The position numbers were made by a program, and so were the translations under genes. A model generated the notes under the pieces. The model made no database searches and was not told where the DNA came from. It saw only the letters and a list, made by a program, of their open reading frames with translations. This document shows, in pieces, positions 14,401-22,552 of a stretch of 64,000 nt of DNA. The stretch's first letter is position 1; each line of letters begins with the position of its first letter. The stretch is from NCBI GenBank assembly GCA_905160935.1, contig CAJHZI010000204.1:1012001-1076000 (forward strand), in the 5' to 3' direction. Source of the stretch: Enchytraeus crypticus (Eukaryota; Annelida; Clitellata; Enchytraeida; Enchytraeidae).

Positions 14401-14642
14401 CAAGATGTTGACGTCGAGAAAGGACTACGTTCCATCAAGTAGTTATTTGGATCTATTATTGCTACTTTTGATTCCCTAAAGGAATTGCGTCTATTTTGTT
14501 GGATTCCTCCTGGCCTGAAATATGGGCTACTGATCATATTTTCTCCAGCTGAAGGAGTAAAATCCGGTTTATTTGAGGTTCTCTGGAGCAATTCTTTGTT
14601 GTGGAGAGGGGATGAAGAAGAAACGCTGGCTGTGAGTGGCAT
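1077..14642 (-). CDS. unc-93: UNC-93-like multipass membrane protein, first three coding exons (gene continues off the left edge)
   Basis: Joined exons are 14642-13467, 11837-11522 and 1264-1077, giving 560 residues so far. Splice phases agree at both junctions (phase 0, then phase 1) and all sites are GT-AG. The start is the ATG at 14642 (A at -3), the first in-frame ATG after a stop upstream; a non-coding upstream exon is possible. Residues 1-290 are hydrophilic and presumably cytosolic. Six membrane segments follow, including the family stretch FRAIQSSQTSLN after TM1, LSWSAQ at the end of TM4 and IFQSSHIWGNLVSSLLL in TM5. A CGA triplet sits in the TM5-TM6 loop, as in UNC93A. Family knowledge: worm UNC-93 is an accessory subunit of the SUP-9 two-pore potassium channel, while vertebrate UNC93A is poorly defined. 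Family members have about 11-12 membrane segments, so roughly half the protein lies left of the window. The channel role here is inference. The two introns seen whole are 1.6 kb and 10.3 kb. Confidence 0.9.
1987..2532. repeat. 14-bp minisatellite, main block
   Basis: About 39 units of TGTGCTTACAATGN-type, with the last two bases varying. A 42-bp higher-order unit repeats at about 2346-2430. Open frames over it are artefacts of the period. Confidence 0.93.
2834..2924. repeat. 14-bp minisatellite, second block
   Basis: About six to seven units of the same 14-bp repeat, separated from the main block by about 300 bp of unique DNA. Confidence 0.9.
3976..4056. repeat. (CT)n microsatellite
   Basis: An interrupted CT run. 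Confidence 0.95.
4117..4396 (+). mobile_element. Second tRNA-like SINE family, copy 1
   Basis: A-box-like TGGCATAACGGTTAG and B-box-like GAGTACAAAGCTC at tRNA spacing, then a body shared with the 4741 copy (CCGAAATATTTCACT, CAACAACTCGTAA, CAGGAGTCAAGTGATGT). Confidence 0.65.
4741..4993 (+). mobile_element. Second tRNA-like SINE family, copy 2
   Basis: It shares with the previous entry GCAAGTGGCCTGAGTTCAAA, CCAGCCGAAATATTTCACTT and CAGGAGTCACGTGATGTC. The two copies are in direct orientation about 620 bp apart. Confidence 0.65.
5762..5974 (-). mobile_element. SINE-A, 5'-truncated, with 17-bp target-site duplication
   Basis: The element (minus) ends in a (GAT)n tail, seen as TCATCATC at its left. 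Perfect direct repeats CAACTACATTATAGGTT lie at 5745-5761 and 5975-5991. The body shares GGGGATTATCTGGTGGTGT-like and GTTAAACTGGGATTCAAGGG blocks with other copies. Confidence 0.88.
6225..6430. repeat. 24-bp minisatellite
   Basis: About eight units around GCTGGGTGAGGTNTTGAATC with spacing near 24 bp; weaker units extend back to about 6110. Confidence 0.85.
8173..8385. repeat. CTG/CTT-rich imperfect tandem repeat
   Basis: Units like CAGCTCTTCTGCTGCTTCTG with spacing near 18-21 bp, no preserved long frame. Confidence 0.85.
9155..9231. repeat. (CT)n microsatellite
   Basis: An interrupted CT run in intron 2 of the UNC-93-like gene. Confidence 0.95.
10445..10725 (+). mobile_element. SINE-B copy
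   Basis: The head CCCGTATTGTGACCGGGACA and GAAGAACAGACCAACCATTA match SINE-A. The body then differs (CAGAAGCCATATTTCTCCAA, TAGGTTACATAA) and the 3' end is AACCTTCCACTTGGCAG. Confidence 0.75.
11437..11482. repeat. (AG)n microsatellite
   Basis: A pure AG run about 40 bp into the intron after UNC-93-like exon 2. Confidence 0.95.
11522..11837 (-). CDS. unc-93: UNC-93-like, coding exon 2
   Basis: The acceptor CTGCAG is followed by ATT CAT TAT CTA, so WSAQ of exon 1 runs into IHYLNRLVSD, matching the usual WSAQ-x-x-YL of the family. The exon codes for 105 codons plus one base and carries TM5 (LFIAIFQSSHIWGNLVSSLL) and a large luminal loop with CGA. The donor AGAG|GTAAGT at 11521 leaves phase 1. 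An (AG)n microsatellite starts about 40 bp past the donor. Confidence 0.9.
11838..13466. other. Intron 1 of the UNC-93-like gene
   Basis: A 1.6 kb intron. It holds an (AAAT)n tail at 12256-12286 that looks like the 3' end of a retroposon, and a SINE-A copy at 13226-13420. No coding exon is seen. Confidence 0.75.
13226..13420 (+). mobile_element. SINE-A copy, internally shortened
   Basis: It starts CCCATGTTGTGTATGGGGAG, then GATCAACCGTGGACTGCGAG, GGCGACAAAGCACTAAGATC, and ends AAACTGGGATTCAAGGGAAG plus ACGATGACGA. It lies 46 bp inside the donor of UNC-93-like exon 1. Confidence 0.8.
13467..14642 (-). CDS. unc-93: UNC-93-like, coding exon 1
   Basis: This exon codes for 392 residues. Residues 1-120 are Ser/Pro/Asn-rich. 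Residues about 124-185 are a Gly/Tyr/Gln/Asp-rich tandem repeat. A charged linker follows. TM1 is about 291-311, TM2 about 318-340, TM3 about 349-367 and TM4 about 371-389, ending in WSAQ. The donor CAG|GTTAGC at 13466 is in phase 0. The open frame runs 18 nt further upstream than the chosen ATG, but without another ATG. Confidence 0.92.
14086..14280 (-). repeat. 15-bp tandem repeat inside UNC-93-like coding exon 1
   Basis: Units of 15 bp code for five-residue GYQGD-type repeats (GYQGD, GYQGG, GYHGD and variants), about 12 units, the oldest units diverged. All units stay in frame. The part lies in the cytosolic N-terminus. Confidence 0.88.
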
Positions 14643-15133
14643 GTTGTTTAGCTCTAGCACTTGTAGAGATTCCGCCTCTCAGGCGTAAAGAAAATTAAAC
14701 AGCGTCGATAAGAAGTTTAAATGATAATAATTAATAGTTGCAATAAAGATTAATTATAATTTACACTGAACTGTATAAACTTTCAATAGCAGATCTCAGT
14801 TTGATATGCATACGAGTTTAATTCTCGATATGGTTGATTTTAAATTAAGCTTAAAAGTTAAACCATTTTGTGTGTACGGGTTCAGTGTGGAAACACTGCG
14901 ATCCTTTAAGCGACACAGTGGACGCTAAACTTAGCTTAATTGTAAAAGCAATCTAAAGAGCAATAGCACCTAGCTAAAGTTACTAACTCTTTATATTCAT
15001 GCTAATAGCATTTAAATTGCCCTATGAAAATGAGTTTTGACACAATTTATTTGTTAACGAATATTTAAAAGATAATGTGATCAAAGGTTTTAGAAAGCAA
15101 AGTAACTTTTGTCAGTTTGTACCGAGTATGCAA

Positions 15134-15225
15134 GAGACGTCCCTGACAATTCCTTATGGCGAGGAACCGGGCGTTAAATTCTTATTAATTGATTTTGAGG
15201 TTAGCGAAACCTCTTCAGTCAAACC
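15134..15225 (+). mobile_element. Retroposon family C, 3' end
   Basis: It reads GACGTCCCTGACAATTCCTT, ATGGCGAGGAACCGGGCGTT and AAATTC, then TTATTAATTGATT as a tail. Confidence 0.6.
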
Positions 15226-16059
15226 ATCATCGCGTCATTAGTCAATATTACAACATTCCTTAATTCTTTTCGTTCATGGTACTCATCGCATTCCAAATAT
15301 GCCACAATTTGTATCCAAAACCAATGTCGCTTATTAGTCGGCATTACACTCTAGTTTTGCCAATTTCTCTGTGAGGAAAATACTAATACATGTATACTCG
15401 ATATTAGTCCAATGTATAGTTCCAACAAAGTTTCTTATCTCTTCCCATTATAACTAAATTAGACTTTTTCGTTATATTTCGGTCCTGTACAGTTGGTATT
15501 ACATTTCAAAATGCCTGAGTTGTATATATGTAGCTCTGCTAATATTGCCGGCAGACAACGGATGTGGCACTTCGGTAACGTAGTATTTTCTATACTTTAA
15601 TTGTTTAATACTTTATATTTTATAATGTGTGTCCATGTCCTTAGAAAATATCTGTCGTTTCTAGCAAAATTATATGAAATATTTGTGAATGCACAACGTC
15701 CTGCCTCATTTAAATATTTCTAATTTTAATTATCACATTTACTTAAAAGAGACTAATTTTATCCTATTTTGTAGATATAATATATGAAAACTTTATCAAT
15801 GAGCGATAAGTTGTTATTGTTATAATTGCACACTCCTGGATTTTTCAGATTAAATTTACCTGTACTTAAATTGAGTTTTAAAATTACCTTAACCTAGCTT
15901 TATGTATACGTGAATTTGGTCCATATTTATACTACCAATAATATATGAACTTTATTTTACTATTTTTAAATGTAGGATTCACAATAAATTTGGCAAAGTA
16001 CTCTAAAGTAGCAGTAATCTAGATTAATTTCGTTTCCAACGGAACCGGCTCTCCGGTTC

Positions 16060-16372
16060 TTGACAAACTAATGCAGTCCAACTGACGCGCTCTGGTTCAC
16101 GTCGTCTTCAATTCTAGAAGAAGCTTCAGTAGGCTGCAATATACGAGCAAGAGAATAGAGTGGTAAAGTGGGAAAGCGTAGAAAGTTTCGTTGGTCTTGA
16201 TTACCTTATAAGTCTAGAATTTCTAGCTCACGCTTTAAAGCTGAAGTTAACGTGTGATTCGGTATCATAAGTGCTGCTGTTAGAGATAGTCCAGCTAGCA
16301 TTCAAACCGGGGACCTCCTGTTTATAAGATAAGATTGCTATCCGTTCGGCTATCGAACCAGTTCAAAAAGAA
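16060..16372 (-). mobile_element. tRNA-like SINE or tRNA pseudogene with body
   Basis: Minus strand starts GAACTGGTTCGATAGCCGAA CGG, has a B-box-like CCGGTTTGAATGC, and later ACGTTAACTTCAGCTTT, which resembles the family T tail. No intact cloverleaf is seen. Confidence 0.5.
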
Positions 16373-16584
16373 ATGTACGTCAGTTTAAAGATTAAATGCA
16401 CAGATAAGTTATTAATGTATCTGTATTTTTGTGTACAATTTTTAAACGCAAATCTCTTACCATTTATCACCAGGTTTACCTATTACCTGTTGCCTTCCTG
16501 TCAGATCCGGCCTCTGATGACAACGCAGACAACACTCCTCCACTTTAATCTATCAATTGATTGATCTTTGAGGGCAGAAATCCC

Positions 16585-16725
16585 TCAAAAAAGATATTAA
16601 AAGAAAGATGAACAATATTTAAAATAGTTTCTCTACGCTCTGGGAGGCCGCATTCGTCAATGTGCCCCGAACGCATACAGCATTAAAACGCTGGAGTGCA
16701 ATAGATAGGCGCTGCCATAGAAAAG
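16585..16725 (+). repeat. Dispersed repeat D, partly coding-like
   Basis: About 140 bp that recurs inverted at 34160-34330. The conserved core CTCTGGGAGGCCGCATTCG and CGCTGGAGTGCAAT reads WEAAF, then TALKRWSA in one frame. The family is not recognised. Confidence 0.65.
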
Positions 16726-17720
16726 CTTCAGTATTATATTTTGTACATGCAATGAATGACTCTCTCCAATTTCTTCAAGAACTGCAGCAAATGACTTTTA
16801 TTCGGTCCATGGAACTCGTAGAAGCCGGCGACGCAACACCGCCGCTCAAAATCGTCTATCATAATCTGTTCATACAACTTGCCAAATATTCTGCATCCTA
16901 AGTCACCATTGAAAAGACTAAAGCCTTCACTGGTCTAACTTTCGTTTCTTGACTCAGTCCTTTGTCCTCCAGAGTTTCTGTAATTTATTCATAGCTGTTT
17001 TTCCAAAAGCGGTCTCCGTCTAATTTCGGTGGAGCTCTGTCCATTGTCTGATATTGTTGAACAAAAATAAATAAAGAACTTCTCCATTTCAAATCATCAC
17101 TCTGTTAAGTTCAAATAAATTTAATTCTGCAATAAACATAATATTAATTTTCTGGATATGCAATTATAGTCCAGATTTTTTGCATTCGGTTCGCAATCAC
17201 TGTCTGCATTCCTCGCTCATTGTCCGACATCGTACGTTATGAGTAAAAATGATGAGTTGTTGCATTAATTAATTGCTCACCTTAATGTCTCTCTTTACTG
17301 TTCTGCCAAGTGACAGGACCAAGATAAATAATAATATTAAAACTCTGTTGCTATGATCAGTAAGATAACACTGTTGACCAGCAACTTGATTCCTTCATCA
17401 ACGGCTAAGCCTTTTCCAAACCGCAATTCAATTTTTCCAAACAGAATATGGCTTTTGGTGTGGTTTCTCAGTTAAAGCTTTTAGTTTCAAGTTTTTCATT
17501 TGTGTTATTCCAATTTATGTGCTTGTTTCTGGTTAAACTGTAAGATGAAGGAAAACTAAGTATTCAACTAGATAGTGTGCCACGTACCCTCTTTGATGGC
17601 CCAGTGATTGTATGTCATATTTGCTTGATTCCCTAGTAATTTCTGTTTATATCTGTTTCTGATGTCGAGATTGTCGTGTTGTGAAATTAAATATATTCTC
17701 TCTCGAGCGCTTTCCTAAGT

Positions 17721-17790
17721 TCATGCTTAGTCGCCTTTTACGACGTGTGCAAATAGCGGTTGATTTACTATTCAATGGTCCAGACACAAG
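17721..17790 (-). mobile_element. SINE-A 5' head fragment
   Basis: Plus strand reads TTAGTCGCCTTTTACGACGT, GCGGTTGATTTA and ATGGTCCAGACACAA, the head of SINE-A. A minisatellite follows at once. Confidence 0.6.
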
Positions 17791-17792
17791 AC

Positions 17793-18265
17793 TCTGGCCT
17801 GATTTGCCCTTAGCAGATTAGCCCTGACCTTATTTTCTCTGACCTGGTTAGCCCTGACCTGATTAGCTCTGAACTTATTAGCTCTGACCTGGTTAGCATT
17901 TAACTTATTAGCCCTGACCTGATTAGCCCTGACCTGATTAGCTATTAGCTCTGACCTGATTAGCTCTGAACTTATTAGCTCTGACCTGATTAGCTCTGAA
18001 CTTATTAGCTCTGACCTGATTAGCTCTGAACTTATTAGCTCTGACCTGATTAGCTCCGAACTTATTAGCCCTGACCTGATTAGCTCTGAACTTATTAGCT
18101 CTGACCTGATTAGCATTGAACTTATTAGCTCTGACCTGATTATCTCTGAACTTATTAGCTCTGACCTGATTAGCATTGAACTCATTAGCTCTGACCTGAT
18201 TAGCTCTGAACTTATCAGCTCTGACCTGATTTACCCTAACCCGATTAGCCCTGAGTTGCCCTGGT
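17793..18265. repeat. 15/30-bp minisatellite
   Basis: Alternating 15-bp units GACCTGATTAGCTCT and GAACTTATTAGCTCT, about 30 in all. It starts at the broken head of a SINE-A. Confidence 0.93.
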
Positions 18266-19424
18266 TGATTACTTTCTGTTTTTGTGATTCTTTGTTTTCT
18301 CTCCTTAATATGAATTCGAAGCCTTAATGTCGAAGGCCATTTTAAAAATGTATAGCAATATTAAATGCTGTCATTCCAATTTTTCAACAATCCATGATTA
18401 TGTACATTTATGGGATGAAGTGGAAGGATAGAGGATTCGCGAAGGTGTAGCGAAGGAAGACTCTGACCTTGTGCACATCTATTCAGAGTTAAAACGACTG
18501 ATAGCTAGCTTCTATGAACCAAAGATAGATACGCATTTAAAATGGTTTAGAGTTAGTCAGTGTTTGATGTTTTGTTTGGAGCCATCAGTTTACTGTTGTA
18601 AAGAACTTTAGATTGCATAAATGGCTGACTTAAATATTTGTTGAAATATATTTCACGACTTGGGACGATTAGAACACAGCCTCAGCTGCCAGTCGTTATC
18701 GACCAATCAAATCTTATACCTCTGGACTACACTGCTCGCGACACAAGGAGGAAGCTACTGCTGCATCGTCTGCTCCTGCATTTTAATCTCTGCTGATATG
18801 TGCTTCTGATTTTTGCATGAGGTATTCTATGTCGGAGTTAGGAACTAAAACACTGATGAGGATGATTAAATGTTATAGGCTTAGTATGATATGGGTTTAC
18901 TGCATAGTGTGCAGGATATATCTATGATAGAAAAGCTACTGCGCTACTTATTTATTCCGAGCGTAGTTACTGTAGCTTAAAAATTAAACAAGAGTATAAG
19001 ACCGTATACAGAATGCCTACAGTTGCAGTGCAAAGCCATTTTAATTCTTTTATATAACTTGATTAATAATAATTTCACACATTCTAATTTTTCGCCAGAT
19101 GGAAGCTCTCTCTTCTATTGATATCGAGATTGAATCTATAACAATAAATAAAAACGATTCACTTTCACACAAAAGAGAGTGATAGGATACCATGCTATGT
19201 TACACAATAATTAAATTCAGTAGTCATTTTTATTCCACTAAGGCTTATCCGTTTCACATCGATCCACTTCGTTTTTTTCTGTAATTTTGAAACAGTTTAC
19301 TAGAAGGTTATAGCTATTTCTCTTTAATCTCTCTTTTCAAGGGTAAGCAGTGTTATGATTGTCATGTAGACATCTTTACTATAATGCTCTCTCTATGGAT
19401 AGATTTTCTGAATATAAAATTCTC

Positions 19425-19620
19425 ACTACTCAATCAATCAATCAATACGAATTTAACGTCCGGTTCCTCGCCATAAGGCTGTTTCAGTGGCGTCCTACTT
19501 ACTGGAACTTACATGTATCTGTTCATCAGCTTTATTTTAGTCATAGAGTACTCGACCGATGGTTCGATGCTGTCATGGGCGCCAGTAGCACTTCAATTAG
19601 TTAGTGTGCTGTTATACACC
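19425..19620 (-). mobile_element. Retroposon family C with (AATC)n tail
   Basis: Plus strand reads AATCAATCAATCAAT, then AATTTAACGTCCGGTTCCTC and GCCATAAGG; the body beyond contains TACTCGACCGATGGTTCGAT. Orientation follows from the simple-repeat tail. Confidence 0.6.
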
Positions 19621-20949
19621 GTAATTAGGTTTTATTTACAGGCAAGAAGATAGTAGGATTACATTTCTGCAATGTGAACTAAGTCCTGCATTCTTTTGGG
19701 AGCGCATGCTAAAGCAGGGTCCATAAACGTTTCAAATTATTGATCATGACAGTTAGGACGAAATGTAGGCTGCTATAGTTGCTCCGTAAAGAAAATCTAG
19801 AGTATATGCATTTATTAACATGATCAATTATTAGATTAAAAATTGAATCACTTTAAATATGAAAAATTTGCCAATGTTTCGACTTTCAATATTCATGATA
19901 CTGATATGCATTCTACATGTAAATATTTTTTGCAAACTTAAATGGATCCCTATAAGTGCGATTAAACTTTAATGGATCCTCTCAAGTGGATCCTGGGTTA
20001 ACCCTAATTTTGCTATTATGTGCTATTCAATAATTTACAGTACAGTGTATGTTTGCTATCCAAATCGAAATTGTAAATAAATAAATAAATGTAACTATTT
20101 TAAAGAAATAATAAGGGTGTAAGGAAGCAATACATGAGGCTTCAGGAAGTGAAGGAAAGAGGTACAGAAAGAAAGAAAAAAGTCCTAAAAGATGTTGCAA
20201 AATCTTTAATCTCAAATTCTGGAATGACAACAAATACGACGATGGAATAAAGGGTATAACGATAACTATAGAATAACTATATAAGCAATTCACACAATAA
20301 CAATTTTAAAATTCACAAGTTCATAAATTCACAGATCACAGCAATGACTTGCACTCAGTGTTGGTATCACATTGTGCTAATCTGAGCAATAGATAACAAC
20401 CTCTACACACGTTAATATTGCGATCATCTCAATACATTTCTATGAATTCTTAGAAAAATACTGATCATGTAAAAGATATGAAATCGTCAATAAAAATTTA
20501 TACATCGTCATTGCATGAGATTAAATATTGTAGGCTTATATTCTTAACTATGCTCGCTCTTCTATTCAAAAACCTATTTACACAGTTATATTACGAATTT
20601 GTCAACATGACGCTTCAGAGTCGAAATACACTAGATTTATGTATTTAAAAAGCAATTTGGAGATTAAAAGGACGTTTATACTACAAGTACATTCCCTTTC
20701 ATAGTTACAATTTAGATCAAAAATTGTAACGAATCAAATAATTTACAAATTAATATTAAATTTGAATCATATCACAGCGGTAAATTTCAATTTAGAGATT
20801 ATAATGAAAGTTGAGCAATTCCAGAACTACTGCTTTCAGTGTTATACTTCGTATCATGAAATATTTAAGTAATCATCTTGGACTCTTGGCGTTTAATCTT
20901 TTGCATTCATTTCGTTAAAATTGAGCATTGCTTGTATAAATATATATAT

Positions 20950-20975
20950 TGAATAAAGCATTTTTGCTTTATTCA
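20950..20975. repeat. Short perfect hairpin
   Basis: TGAATAAAGCA and TGCTTTATTCA (11-bp arms) with a TTTT loop, after an AT tract. Confidence 0.8.
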
Positions 20976-21257
20976 CAAAAGCCGCATCCCATATTTTTCT
21001 TTCCCTTTATAAAGCCATTGCTTTACAGTAATTAAAAGGGTAGTATTGCTAGGCAATAATCGATTAATAGAGATACAATTGTATAAATCATGGATAAATT
21101 CAATCACTAAAATACATGCAATTCTCTTCTCAAGATCGTCATGCGTTAATCCTGTTTTGCCTACCCATATAGCTAATCAGTAGACCTACACGTAGTGATC
21201 ACCGTGACACTAGGTCTACTATGCCTCTATTTCATTAACATAGTATTTCGACATGAT

Positions 21258-21548
21258 CATCATCATCGTCTTCCCTTGAATTGCAGTTTCACTAGGGTCG
21301 GGATACGAATAGACTGTCTCAAATCCTCGCTGTCCAACACCATATCATCCATCAGTAAATCCCCTATTTGAGACTTTTAGATTCGTTTACATTTTTGTAG
21401 CAATATTTGGAGCCTAGTCGCTCATCGACCGAATGCCCTTTCTTACGTTGATATGGATATTTGTGCTTTAGTCGCCTTCTACGACACGTGTAGTCACCGG
21501 TTGGTCCATTATTCGAACAAACCGGACACAACACGAGGATACAATAAC
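21258..21548 (-). mobile_element. SINE-A, full length, with target-site duplication
   Basis: Flanked by AGTATTTCGACATGAT (21242-21257) and AGTATTACGACATGAT (21549-21564), one mismatch. The minus strand runs from CTCGTGTTGTGTCCGG, through GACCAACCGGTGACTACACG, to a (GAT)n tail. Length about 290 bp. Confidence 0.88.
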
Positions 21549-22509
21549 AGTATTACGACATGATAAGCCAATGAAATATTGAATTGCTTTGTTCTCGTTA
21601 CTGAACTAAAATGGAAAATGGAAATGAAAATATGCATAAGATGACGCATCGAGACTTAATATAGACATAATTTCAACCCTTATTTAATATACTAGAGGCT
21701 ATAAAACCAAAAGATAAATTTACAATTCACGAAATAAATAAATATAAGCACGATCATGTACATATATTTATTTCTGGAAAGGACTGTTACCCTACCTAGT
21801 ATACAACCATCAGCACCTGAAAAATTCATTCAGTAACTCAGACTTCAGATCTCTGAAAATATTTCACTTATTGACACAGAAAAGATAGAGATGAATAAGC
21901 AATTGGCAGATTTTATCCGGCAATAAATTATTATGCTCAGCATCTGCGTTTATTTAATCAAGACATTATGTAATTTACTGGTTTAGTGCAAACTAGACAT
22001 TTCAAAGTAATTACGCTTGATTTATTTAGGCAAACCATATACCTAATATATTTCACAAGGTATTTCACAAGATTTCGCATCATATGATTCAGTACATTTA
22101 GATTGATACGTCATAGATAATACCGAAAAGCGAAATTCTGTATTTTTTATAGTTTCCTTAAGAATGATGCATTTGATTAGTGAATGAAATATTCCGATGC
22201 TTCAAAATATATTGTTGACATTTTTAAGATGTTTAAGTTAATTAATTCTTTATTTAGCTAATAAATTGATTGAGAGTCAAACAAAACAACGTTTTATACC
22301 ATATATGTTGCACTCTAGTACACTGTTAGGAATAGATGTGTAAATCTTAAGATCAACAGTGCTCCTAAAATTTCCATTTTGATTCGCATTTTTAGTTATC
22401 CCCGAGTTACTTATCGATTTTAACGTAAATGATTTTTCTTCGAAACTTCTTTACTAACCTGTAGGTATAGACTTTCTATAACCAACATAGTAGCATTTTC
22501 GGTAAAGAA

Positions 22510-22515
22510 TTTATT
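22510..22515 (-). terminator. Candidate poly(A) signal of the GT92 gene
   Basis: AATAAA on the minus strand, 38 bases after the GT92 stop codon. No other evidence of cleavage can be read from the sequence. Confidence 0.4.
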
Positions 22516-22552
22516 CTTCTGAAACTTGTTTGATAAAAGTAGTAGCTAAGAA

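Larger units (their letters stand above)
14643..22552. other. Intergenic region between the UNC-93-like and GT92 genes
   Basis: No host exon is supported here. It would include the upstream region of the UNC-93-like gene and any 5' non-coding exon. Recognised contents are retroposon family C (15134, 19425), a tRNA-like SINE at 16060, a partly coding dispersed repeat at 16585, a SINE-A fragment plus a 15/30-bp minisatellite at 17721-18265, a full SINE-A at 21258, and a short perfect hairpin at 20950-20975. Confidence 0.6.

Noticed and set aside
17772-18185. Regular 30-bp repeats that might look like a CRISPR array
   Set aside because: There are no unique spacers; it is a eukaryotic minisatellite of alternating 15-bp units.
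20950-20975. Short hairpin as a histone 3' stem-loop or bacterial-type terminator
   Set aside because: It lacks the histone stem sequence, no histone gene is near, and the organism is a eukaryote.
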